From: Fusarium oxysporum f. sp. lycopersici 4287
Lineage: Eukaryota; Ascomycota; Sordariomycetes; Hypocreales; Nectriaceae
Assembly: GCF_000149955.1 (NCBI RefSeq)
Contig: NC_030988.1
Location: forward strand, 3,579,665-3,643,664
Length of the DNA: 64,000 nucleotides
Reading direction: 5' to 3'
The position numbers and the translations under genes were made by a program. Below the pieces are notes generated by a model. That model had not been told where the DNA came from. It did not search any database and saw nothing but the letters and a program-made list of their open reading frames with translations. Positions 10,546 to 20,787 of the stretch are shown piece by piece. The first letter of the stretch is position 1. Each line of letters opens with the position of its first letter.

Positions 10546-12256
10546 ATGCCTTCTTTTACTGAAAAGGATATGAGCGCCGCTCTTCAGATGGTTGCAGAGG
10601 GTATGTCAGTGAATAAAGCAGCCGAAGCTAATGGCATCAACCGTTCAACGCTCCAAGGTCGGATCAAAGAAAGTACAACACCAAGAGAAGCCTAAAAACC
10701 TCGCCAAAAGCTCTCTGATATTCAGGAAAAACATCTGCGAGACTGGATTATTATTCAGGCTGATTTAGGATGCCCTGCATCACATCAGCAAGTCAGAGAG
10801 TTCGCCAGCAAGATTGCCGTCCGCAACGGCTTCCCAGAAGGCGTCGGAAAGAACTGGTTACAGGGCTTTTTGGGACGAAATCCTGATATCAGGACTTTAA
10901 AAGGCAAGAAAATTGACTCTGATCGATATCAGGGAGCTTCTTCTGAACTGATAAAGGCATTCTTTATGCTCCTGATGTGTAACGGTCACACCTAACCACT
11001 ACGCCATAGGGCAAAAGATTGGGCTATAACTGCTATTGTAGCAATTACAGTGGTGTGTACAGCTGCTTATAGAGCCTTACAACGCTATTACGGGCACGAA
11101 TCGTAACATGATGATGCCGGCGATACGCCTAGTCAAGCAGGGGAACAGATACAACGTCGACGAAGTTGGAATGATGGAAGGAATAGGAATGAACGGTCTA
11201 TTCCTTGGTCATCAGTCAAAGAAGTCAGTACTTATTCGTCAGCCTGGTTCTCGTGCCTGGATTACAATTCTCGAGTGTATCTCAGCAACCGGGAAAGTCC
11301 TGAGACCTACAGTCATTTTCAAGGGGAAAACGGTCCAACAACAACATTTCCCTGAGGATTTTGACTTCCTAGATGACTGGGAATTCGCCTGTAGTGATAA
11401 GTGCTGGACGAGTAATAAATTGGCATTGGTTTGGTTGAGAAAAGTCTTTATTCCATCGACGCAGCCTGAGAATCCAAAAGAACCCCGTCTTCTTATTCTT
11501 GACGGCCACGGAAGTCATGTTACAGAAGAGTTCCTTTGGGAATGCTATGATAACAATATATATCTGTTATTTCTTCCTGCTCACGCTTCCCATGTCCTTC
11601 AGCCACTAGATGTTGCTGTTTTTGGTCCCCTGAAGAGAGCATATCGTCGACTTCTTTTAGATCTTGTTTCTGTCGCTGATGACAGTCACGTCGGCAAGAT
11701 TACATTTCTATACACTTACGACAAGGCTCGGAGAGAAGCTATCACGAAGTCTAACGCGATTGCCAGCTTCAAAGCCACTGGGCTGTGGCCTGTCAATCTG
11801 GCGAAGGTCCTGATGAACCCGATGGTCACAGAGACACCTTCTCCCGCTGTCACAGCGAATTTGCCGGTTAAAGAGCAGCATTCCAGTCTCCTGAAGACTC
11901 CCCAGTCGTCTATACAGCTTCGGCGAGCTCTAGACCTAGTCCCAGCTTCTGCAACGCAAGATCCGACTATCAGGCTGCTGTTCAGGAAGATTGGTAGTCA
12001 ATTGGACCGTCATAACTTCAATATTGAGCAGCAAAATAGACAAATAAGTGTTCTACAGCGGGAAAATGAAGGAAATCGACCGAAAAGGCGTAAAAAGGTT
12101 ATCTATAACCCAAATGCTGAGTTCGCAAAGATTCCAGCGATCAAGAAGGCTCGTGAACAGATGTGGAGGACTTTACAGCCAGAAAGAACAGCAAATAGGG
12201 TTAAGAAATCAAAACTTGAGGATCTTTGTACTCAGTTTCATTTAAATATTCACTAA
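10546..12256 (+). pseudogene. Fot1/pogo-type transposase, disrupted
   Basis: The reading frame starts at 10546 with a psq-type helix-turn-helix (KAAEANGINRSTLQGRI). It meets a TAA at 10693-10695, where CAA would be expected, then continues in frame through a CENP-B-like region (SDIQEKHLRDW, VGKNWLQGFLGR). A 131-bp insertion at 10978-11108 shifts the frame. Beyond it the DDE_1 catalytic part is intact: NVDEVGMMEG, LILDGHGSHV and LQPLDVAVFGPLK supply the three acidic residues. A basic C-terminus follows. One nonsense change and one insertion make it non-functional. The CAA-to-TAA change is compatible with repeat-induced point mutation (RIP). Confidence 0.88.
10978..11108. mobile_element. 131-bp insertion with LTR-like ends (solo LTR or MITE)
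   Basis: The insertion begins TGTAACGG and ends CGTAACA, so it has TG...CA ends and imperfect inverted ends. TGATG occurs directly on both sides (10973-10977 and 11109-11113), which suggests a 5-bp target duplication. Removing the insertion and one TGATG rejoins the transposase in frame (ATG to ATG CCG), which supports these borders. The size is very small for an LTR. A non-autonomous MITE is the alternative. Confidence 0.65.
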
Positions 12257-12387
12257 CTAAATTTCTATTTAATATAAAAAATGTGGTGTTGAGATAATTA
12301 GTTAATTGATCATGATATCCGGTTCTTGGTGTTTTGGCCGGGGTGGCCGGTCTGTGGGGGTGGCCAGTCTTTGGGTGACGGACGTTA

Positions 12388-13062
12388 CTACGCCTAGGCG
12401 CGCCTCCACTCCTGAACGCGTAGGCGGCCTCTATTTCATACGCAACAAATTCACCCTGCTTTACCTCCAGCAAAGCTGCAGAAGCTCGAAATGCTCAGTC
12501 TTTATTACAGTTTGCCGGAAGCAGCTATTATGTGTACTAAATGCGGTTTTGCTTTGAGTGCTAAATGCGAAGCCGGACTCAGGAGCATTTGAGCCGACAG
12601 AAAGGATCTACCTATGAACAGGTCTTACCTTCTATTACCCGTCCAACCATTTTTGGCCTGCCTGTAATCAGTTTTTGGTTATTGGCTGTCCGTTTTCGGA
12701 GCACCACACCGGAATTTGACTGTACATTAGCTCTCAATGGTAGCATTCCTCCCACCGCCTATGATTTTCCTTTTCAAGATGGGTGGCTTTCACGGATTCG
12801 GCATTTTCCCGCTGGTCATCGGTAAGAATCTTGCACCTTACTATATTATGACCATTTCAGTCCACTCAATTACCTCAACGCCAAAACCAACTACACACAT
12901 CTTGCATGGCCTACCTCGAGCATTCATCACTTGTGCTTTTTCTGTTATTCATTGTTCATATTTAAAGTCTCAGACGAGCATATTATACTAAAGAAATCCC
13001 AGAAATCGACCACCAAGCTTTGTTACTAAATTGCGAGTCTTGTCAACAACTAGAATATCAGT
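12388..13062. other. intergenic region, no supported gene
   Basis: Two overlapping plus-strand frames of about 85 codons near 12565-12991 carry no recognisable domain. The stretch presumably contains the promoter of the gene starting at 13063. Confidence 0.4.
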
Positions 13063-14594
13063 ATGAACAGATTCTGCGGCCGAAACTTTATCCCAATTCG
13101 AGCCCCGTTCATTTGGCGTGGTGTACACAAAGTTATCCTCCATATCGCCGCCATCTTGCTTATGAGTTGGTTGATTTTTAGGCTTCTAGGTAATATTTTA
13201 TCAGACAAGCAAATCAGAGATGAGAATGGGGCAATATATCATTGGGGACAATACGAGCCAGAATATAAAAGAAATTTGAGGATTGTGGTGTTCGGCTCGC
13301 CTGATGTCTATGGCAACATTCGAGACTTTTCCTCCAAGCGCAAGCCATGGACGGAGGAGTTATGTCACAAGGTAAATCATCATCTTCCAGGTTGTTAATT
13401 GTTTCTCTAACTCAGGGATAGCTCAAATGCACCACATATCTATCGTTTGTGCCACAGGATCAGCCAAGCAGAGGTGTTGTCAGTAATGACCTCTACGACA
13501 AAGGAGTCCAGGATCTTCTCAACATTACGAAGCACACGGACGTGGAAGAGAAGCCTGCTTTAGACTTTAATTACATAGCTAAGCATTATCCAACTCCATT
13601 CGAGGTTCCCGACCTAGCCAGTCAAGTAAACCACTTTCTTACGACGCCGGCACAAAAACACATATCACACGCCACGATTTGGATTTTTGGTTTCGGTACA
13701 TGGGAGATTTGGAACATGGCAGCAATGCCAAGAACTACGTCAAAGGATATCATCACATCCATGGTCAGATCTATAATTGATCAGGCTGAAATACTCTATG
13801 AAAAGTCGCTCGACCAAAAGATCATTACCGGCTCTGACTCTTGGAGAGAATCGAATGGGCCTCTGACTGAAGAATCAACAGCATCCAATACTTTGAAAGA
13901 AGTTACGAGAAGCAAGGCTGGGTGCTTTCTTCTCTTGGTACCTACGTTATTCGACATTTCCCTAACGCCCGGATGGCAAGGTAGATTAAAGCCACCGATG
14001 CCTAATAGCCTGGCCGAACAGACTCGAAATGCTGCAGAACTGACCGATTTCTGGAACCAGGAGATTGGTTCTGCAGTTGCCGAGTGGAACCAAAGGACAA
14101 CAAAAAAGCCCAAAAGGATTGGTTCAAAGCACTTTCAAACACCAAATAAGGGCAAGAAGACCGACATTACCGGGTCGATTCAGCGTAGTAAAGATGCCAA
14201 AGATCCAGCTTCAAAGGAACATCAAGACGAGAGTATCTTCCAGAACCTATCCCCTAGACGTAGCGGGCTAGTGATTGAAGTTGGTAGGGCAGTTCTCGAC
14301 GCCATGGCTGAGATTGAGATTCAACATGCAAAAGATCTGGACTCAACAGGGCAGGAGAAACTAGCACAGAACGGCTCAATGTTGTACTCTGAAGTCTGGA
14401 CGCCATGTATTCAAGGTGACATAACTGGTCTTACTGTTGATATGGGGAAGATGAAAGCGAATTGCGATGTTGAGAACAAACATCTATTCTATGACTCTTT
14501 CACTATTAACTATCTGGCCTCAAGAAATGTAATAGATAGTATTCTACAAGACGTTGAGGGCCAGTTATTAAATTTAAGCATGAAAGGCAAATGA
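13063..14594 (+). CDS. type II membrane protein, possible SGNH-like fold (2 exons)
   Basis: Proposed exons are 13063-13371 and 13422-14594, giving 1482 nt or 493 residues. The 50-bp intron runs GTAAAT to GATAG with a CTAAC branch site, and the joined frame reads CHK-LKCTTYLSFV without interruption. One hydrophobic segment at about residues 24-45 suggests a signal anchor with the rest in the lumen or outside. Blocks RIVVFGSPDVYG and IWIFGFGTWEIWNMAAMP recall the N-terminal and central blocks of SGNH-type hydrolase-like fungal proteins. I cannot assign a catalytic triad, so function is unknown. The C-terminal third is polar and Lys-rich. The gene looks intact, unlike the surrounding transposons. 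Confidence 0.7.
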
Positions 14595-16994
14595 TATACA
14601 GAAGATAGTATTCTGCACAAGGAACATCGCTTACTTGACTAATGTTTAATCTGTCTTAAGTATTAATATTAGTTAATACCTAGCATTAAAAACGTATAAA
14701 AGTATATAAATTGCTAATTGTAAGAGAATAGGCATAAGGTTATGACTAAGTATTTAATCTCTTCTGCTTATGGATTCTTTTTACTATATATTTATAGACA
14801 AAGAAATTAGGAGACAGATGTACACTGAATCATTTAGTCATAATAGTATTTTATGAAAGCTTTTAATAAAATGGCTATTAGTCCTTGCCCCTGATGTAAC
14901 TGCGTCTTGCGCTATAGAAGCTCCTAAGGCTGGGCTGGTCTTAATCAGGAGAGGAGATCCAGAGGTGCCTAGCAGTCTAGGAACAAAAGAATCCATGACT
15001 TTCTAGGAGTTTCTAGAACTCCTAAATAGGCTTGTCGGTTTGTAAGTCAATAAGGCCGCCTGCTCAGACAGAAAGATATTAAATCAAGATTTTAATACAC
15101 CTGGGTACTTGACGCTTACCTCGTACAGCCTCTATGAGTGTTACAAGGGTTTTACTCGGCTAAATTGTAAGGGATTGCAAATATTTAGTATTGCAGAACT
15201 ATGAGGTTTTTTCCAAATATATATAATAGCTAGATTAACTCAAGCATATGTATTTGATTTCGCATTATCTCATCCTCTAGGCTTAGTTAGCCGCCAAGCA
15301 AAGTACCTAACAGACAGCTATAAGCAAATTTATAAACACCGCTATAAATCAAGGTGTATATAGAGTTATAACCCGGTATATTCTTAGTATAATTAATGTT
15401 AAGAAGCCTAGGGCCAGAGGCAAGCTTATATCTGCATAAAATGGCGGGAAATAAATATATACATCAAGATACTAGCCTCTTTCGAGTATTAAAGGAGTAA
15501 ACAGAGAAGCGTACAAGTCTCAACAGGAAACAACATCATATTAGACCCAATATCCGGCCCTAAGAAAACCAGCACTGTCAAGGCAGAGGCGGGCTTATCT
15601 AATCGGAAAAACTATAGGTTCTATCGACAAATGTCAAGTAGAAACGGCCCAGGCCATCACCCAGCGATCTAAATAATCTTTCTGAACCAGGCGTAATCAG
15701 GATAACAAGAGATATTAAATGCTATTAAAAAGGAGGCTGGTTTAGCCATACTAGTCCTTGGGACCCACCGGCAAGTGGAAACAGTTTATCTGAGAATTTG
15801 AACAATAAAAAGCAACTTATATAGACTTTACGCTGCTAGAACAGTTACTGAAACAGGATGCCACTAAGGAGGAGGATATGTTGGACTTGTTGTATAGAGA
15901 GCAGAGTATACTGCAATATATTAGATAGACTCTGTGGAAGTATATAGCCATCAGCAGTAGCTTCACAATTTAACTAGGCTCTACATGAAATAGATAAGAG
16001 TTTTTTGACTTTTTTCTTTTTTTAAGGAGTCAACGCAATAAGCCCTAGACTACTTCTTGCATAAAGTTCAGGGATTATCGACAGAAAAATAATATTGGAA
16101 AAAGAAGTCAGATTTATCTAGTCGAGACATTATTATATATCTCGACTGTTTTACTTTCCCTACGTGTTCTATTTACTCGGATTTAGAACAATATTTTCTA
16201 TCTCATCATATATATCTCGACAGAGACACTGCATCAAGATACATAGGATAATACAAAGATAACATGATCTGATGCTGTCATATAGCTTTTCATCAAGTAG
16301 CTTGCTAACGATAAAAACTCATATTTAAAGCCGGACTATGAGTGTTTTAGGTCATGATGAGATAAAATGATGTATTACATCGTATATCTTTTGCATGCTG
16401 CTAAACGAGACCCTTCTGTCTTGTGTCGATCATAATGTCTGGAATCCAATCGACTAAATTTGCCTTAGCTATGGAATGGAGAGTCTAGGAATGAAATATT
16501 TAGAATTTTATAAGTTTAATCGGAGGCAAAAGGCTGCAGGGAAATCTGACGTCTGCACACAGATATAACACTGGCTGTAAAGACTAACTATGTCGATTGT
16601 TTCATGGCTTAAACCCAGAACCAGGTCTGCATACTGCTAATTTCCCGAAGTCTATTATGACCATGCATTAACTCTGAAAGATATAGGTCAGCTTTGTTGC
16701 TAATTGCGTACAAGATATATAATAGGAATGCAAATAAGCCACAATATTTGGTCTGAGCATGTTAAGCTTGATGCTACGTCATACATCACCAAGCTAAGAT
16801 CTTAAGGCAAAATTCATTAGAATTAGACAAGGATTTGTAGTACATAAGGGCCATTAACTCCTCAACTGACTCTTTCTCAGCTACTTTTATTACCACTCTC
16901 TTCAGCTATTATTTAGAACTACAATATTTGCCTTGTTAGCAATCAGTTATTACACCACTGGGTATTATATCTATAAAAGGCTCAGTATAACAAC
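14595..16994. other. AT-rich, RIP-like degraded repeat island
   Basis: About 2.4 kb without any frame over 60 codons. It has many TA/TATA runs and very few CpA-rich coding-like stretches. This composition is what RIP-degraded transposons look like in ascomycetes, but I cannot name the parent element. Confidence 0.55.
16972..16979 (+). promoter_or_regulatory. TATA-like box upstream of the small secreted protein
   Basis: TATAAAAG lies 15 bp before the ATG at 16995. If it is used, transcription would have to start near or past this ATG, so the real promoter may lie further upstream. Confidence 0.3.
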
Positions 16995-17276
16995 ATGAAG
17001 GTACCTCTTCAACTTCTCACTGTATGCCTTGGAGCGCCTGCTGCCGCCTACCCCCCAAACGATAAGAAGCTCAGTAGCACAGTTAATGTCGCTGTTGCTC
17101 TACCAACCACTACAGCCCTGTCCTGGATGTCTAAATGGTTCTCTAAAGACTCCAACGCATACAAATGCTTCGAAAACCTGAATAATTGTTTGAACAACAG
17201 CTTGATTGACAACTCAACTAACAACGCGGCTTGCGCTTCAAACTACATGGCATGTACTAAGAATACTATCATTTAA
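16995..17276 (+). CDS. small secreted cysteine-containing protein, candidate effector
   Basis: A 93-residue single-exon protein. The N-terminal MKVPLQLLTVCLGAPAAAYP looks like a signal peptide, with likely cleavage after one of the Ala residues near 18. The mature part has four cysteines in its C-terminal half (KCFEN, NNCLN, AACAS, MACTK), is Asn-rich and has no known domain. Four cysteines allow two disulfides. It stands alone in an AT-rich, RIP-like island, and a mimp-like element lies about 1.7 kb downstream. Both are settings where Fusarium effector genes are often found. TATAAAAG at 16972-16979 is unusually close to the start codon. No homologue was recognised, so effector status is inference. 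A chance frame is less likely because signal peptide and cysteines coincide. Confidence 0.6.
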   Translation: MKVPLQLLTVCLGAPAAAYPPNDKKLSSTVNVAVALPTTTALSWMSKWFSKDSNAYKCFENLNNCLNNSLIDNSTNNAACASNYMACTKNTII

Positions 17277-19019
17277 GAAGAAGATAGGGTCAGTACTACC
17301 GAATGAAGCTTTGTTACAGTAAGATATAATTCTAATGAGTGTATAAATTAAAGGAGTAAAGAAAGAGAAGGAGTCATATAGCATAGGCCGTTTCTTTACA
17401 TCCGTCTTTCTCTTTCTTAGGACAAACGAGTATTATTAGTTTGATGAAAGATGGCATAAGACATAACACTCAGTGATATAATGTGTTACATCTATTGTTG
17501 AATAAATAAATCATTATTTGGTTTTATCTTTTAGGTTAAAATTCTATGCGGAGAGATTATAAGCCCTAGGGTTTCATTCTTCTTGAATATACACTAATTC
17601 TCTAAAAGCCATCGAGTAGACAGAATATAACTAAATAAAACCTTTTATAATAGTAAATAGTACTAAAACTAGACAGAAATATTAGTTATATCTTAATATA
17701 AGATGGGATATATAGCTGTACTTCTTATGATATATCTTCAAGACTCTGACCTTAATACATTTACTTTTTGTAAATCCCACATACCTGCTCTTTAATCTCT
17801 TGCTAACAGTAAAATTCTTTCCCTTTCCTTGCACTTACTCTGAACCATATCCTAATACTTATTAGCGCTGCAGTTACATGAGTACTACTAATAATAATCT
17901 ATATCTTTATATATACTTGACTTCCTCTTCGTATATTATAGGCAACTGTTCCGCGTCATTGTAATTGCTACAATAGAAGGCATTGTCCAATCTTTTGTAT
18001 TGTGGCATACTGGCAACGTCACAATTCGAACACGACATTGCTACAAAATCCACCAGACTTTCTCGGGCTTTTTGCTCCTGAGATGGTTTAACACCAATTC
18101 CGACTGGCCTGTTCAGGGCTAGGAGTGACGTGCAAGCGAGGTTTGGGTTTTGGACCCAAGCCCAAAGACTCTGGCACTCCCCTATGCCCTGGATGTAACG
18201 CGGGACCTCCTTAGTTACAAAGATACATAGTTAATTATCTTGCGTATCTAAAGATCTGAGACCTACTTGATCAGCATAAAGGTCTACAGTCCGTCTTGTA
18301 ATCAAGTCTGCGCTTATGTCATCACAGTCCATTCCCTATATAAGGAAATGGTGACCAATTCTCTCTCACTTTTTGTCACGTTATCGAGCAGTCAGGCGAT
18401 CTGACGATGCATTCAAGACAAAGCCTTAGGCAAAGACGATATTAACGGAACCGTCACTTTTGCTGGGCTTGAGGACCCTACAGGTCCTTCACTACTTCAT
18501 CTTTTTAACCAGGCATGTTTTTGGGGATTCCCCTCTTTCAGACACACACTCTTTTTTATTCAAGCCACTAATCGCTTACATGGACACAAGTCAGCTACCT
18601 CAACTTAATCAGGTTAACTAAGGTCACAAGAGGGTAAATCCGAGTCAAATGCTAATTCAAGTGACCTCATAAAATTCCACAACCAACTGCTTCTTCTGCG
18701 ACTATTTGGGGTAAAAGTCTGGGAACGCGGAGAGCTTGCTTTAAGTATTGGGCTTTACAGCAATCAAAGTAAATAGGAGATATATAGCTAACATCTACGA
18801 TTTGAAAATTGCGATCAGAAAGAAGAATACGCGGGGGCGCCCACTTTGAACACGCATTACAGCATACGGTCTGCCAGTCAGAAAAGATGACCAATCAGGC
18901 TACGCCAGTGACAGGTTCCAGGCAGGAGACTTAGATCCAGTTAAAAACAAGAACATACTCCACGTGCATTTACGGACCAATCTTTGAACACAAGAATTTC
19001 CCACTAACCCGCATTCGTA
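17277..19019. other. AT-rich intergenic sequence, no supported gene
   Basis: The AT-rich island continues to about 17950 and then gives way to more balanced sequence. A 75-codon minus-strand frame (18667-18894) has no motif. No structural RNA was recognised. Confidence 0.45.
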
Positions 19020-19243
19020 CAGTGGGATGCAACAAGTTTGAATACCGGGCGTTTATCTTCTTTCGCCGCTAGCCTCTTTGAGCCAGCTACCACGTGCATA
19101 TCAGCTTTTGCACAGCTAATAAGTATATAGTGATTGGCTAGATTGAGCTTCTTCTTCAGATTAGAAGCAGGCTGAACTCCAAATAGGCTAGACAGGGGGT
19201 TATCAGCACTTCAAAAGGTATTCAAACTTATTACATCCCACTG
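19020..19243. mobile_element. mimp-like MITE (impala-related, Fusarium type)
   Basis: The left end reads CAGTGGGATGCAACAAGTTT. The right end is its near-complement and ends ACATCCCACTG. The inverted repeats extend about 27 bp with three mismatches, and TA flanks both sides (19018-19019, 19244-19245). The length of 224 bp and the CAGTGGG...GCAA core match the miniature impala elements known from Fusarium oxysporum. The internal mismatches look like G-to-A or C-to-T changes. The next gene downstream is the bZIP at 19915. Confidence 0.82.
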
Positions 19244-19245
19244 TA

Positions 19246-19914
19246 TTGAGTGTTTAGATGATCTAGAGTTCTTTGGCTGCCCACCTTGTACATCACACAA
19301 AATAAAGATCTAAAAATTGATTCGCAGCTAGCCTTACCCCACCACATAAATCACGTAGTAAAATTCCGTAGGAAACCAATGCCGTTTATGGCCTAGTGAA
19401 ACCTCTCAATTCCATAGTTGTAGACTAAAGGCATACTTCAACCTAGGCTGGATTACCAAACTTGCACGGCCTACGACACTAAATAGTTGGGCTCCAAGCT
19501 AGCCTTATTAATTGTATTGATCTCATAAATATGCCCCATTGGGAGATAGTGCCGATGAAATGCAGAACCATTCCAGTCTGTTAAAGCGAACGCACGGATC
19601 AGTAGTAAAGCTCGTTCAATCGGCCTAACCCAGTCAGGTCTTGGCTATCGACGGAAACGCCATTTGCCGGGAATGACGGCGCGACAGAGAGAAGAATGTT
19701 GTGTCAGGTGTGGATAAGCATCAGTAGACTAGCTTCTTTACCCCCAGGCACTCCGGATCTCTCGCGTGCGGGCATTCATCTGCTCAGAATCACCACCAGT
19801 ACCACAAAATAATAGGACAGAGAGTATTCAGGCGCTTCTGGGTGTTGATAGTTCCCTTTCTCTCTTCTCCTGCTGCTTCGATCATCAGCTGAACTTCTCG
19901 TATAGAGATGTAAC
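19246..19914. promoter_or_regulatory. presumed promoter region of bZIP gene
   Basis: This 670-bp gap separates the mimp-like element from the bZIP start codon. No discrete box can be called. The mimp lies close enough to be within or next to the promoter. Confidence 0.3.
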
Positions 19915-20787
19915 ATGCAGTCTCCCACCACGTGGATGATAGAACCCTCAGTATTGCCCACTGATATGGAGGGCTGCTCAAGCTTTGGGGCACCTCACTT
20001 TCCAGAAGCCCTTTTATGGAAGCAATGGTGGCCGTCAGGCCAGCTGATACAGTTTGACTTGAGGGAGGCCAAGAGGAGCACGTCAGACAATGTTTATACG
20101 CAGACTGGCAATCTTATCGACGGCTATTTACATGACTACAACATTGATTCGACACGCCGTCGGCATTACACCAGCCATGAGATGAGTCATGCAAATTCGT
20201 GGAACGGCTTGAATTCTGATGTAGAACGTACAACCCTGTTTACGGTTGCTGAGCCTGAGATTTTCAAGGAATCACCTGGCCAGGGCCACCCGAACTTGCC
20301 CTCAATCCAAACGACAACACATCGAAAGACAAATTGTTACTCTGACGACCCGACATTTTGTGACTTTACTGGACGGACCCCTCAGGGTAGTAGATATATC
20401 GATCCCCAGCCAAATAAAGAGGAAAAGTCGTCCCCCGTTCGTGGCACAAATAGTAGTAGCAGTTTCCAACACGGGAATGATCGTATGAAGAGAATGCGGA
20501 AAGGAAACAAAGCATCAGCCAATAAGCTCTACGCCAAGTTCGCCAAGCGGAGGGAAGAACGGCAAGGGCTTGAGTCCAGCATGCAGAACCTGGAGAAGAT
20601 CCACCGCGATCTTTCTAACTGTGTGGCCAACCTGACATTCGAGGTATATGAGCTTAAGATGCAACTTTTACATCAGTCAGGGTGTAATTGCACCCTCATG
20701 CAGAACTACCTCATTCACGAATCAGGTCGATATATTCAGGCACTAGAAGCAAAGTCACAACAAGAAGCCTCACATTGGCGGTTGTAG
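19915..20787 (+). CDS. bZIP-like protein with degenerate basic region
   Basis: A 290-residue protein whose C-terminal third aligns with the bZIP at 2298-3194. Matching blocks are LSNCVANLTFEVYELKMQLL (zipper) and a GCNCTLMQNY tail in place of GDCECALIQRY. The basic region is rich in Lys/Arg, but the invariant N-x7-R signature is absent: when the zippers are aligned, the DNA-contact Asn and Arg positions carry other residues. The N-terminal two thirds are polar, Ser/Thr-rich and diverged. It could dimerise without normal DNA binding, or the gene may be decaying while still open. I start at the first ATG; no intron is needed. It stands 670 bp downstream of the mimp-like element. Confidence 0.68.
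   Translation: MQSPTTWMIEPSVLPTDMEGCSSFGAPHFPEALLWKQWWPSGQLIQFDLREAKRSTSDNVYTQTGNLIDGYLHDYNIDSTRRRHYTSHEMSHANSWNGLNSDVERTTLFTVAEPEIFKESPGQGHPNLPSIQTTTHRKTNCYSDDPTFCDFTGRTPQGSRYIDPQPNKEEKSSPVRGTNSSSSFQHGNDRMKRMRKGNKASANKLYAKFAKRREERQGLESSMQNLEKIHRDLSNCVANLTFEVYELKMQLLHQSGCNCTLMQNYLIHESGRYIQALEAKSQQEASHWRL

Larger units (their letters stand above)
10402..12385 (+). mobile_element. Fot1/pogo-type DNA transposon, inactivated
   Basis: Terminal inverted repeats of about 44 bp are visible. The left end starts ACGTCCGTCACCCAAAGACT and the right end is its complement, ending GGGTGACGGACGT. TA dinucleotides flank both sides (10400-10401 and 12386-12387) as the target-site duplication. The length of 1984 bp fits Fot1-type Tc1/mariner elements. 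The transposase inside is broken by a stop codon and an insertion. Confidence 0.92.

Noticed and set aside
10978..11030. tRNA-like string on the minus strand (TGGCGTAGTGGTTAGG)
   Set aside because: Resembles a box A, but no box B or cloverleaf; better explained as part of the 131-bp insertion.
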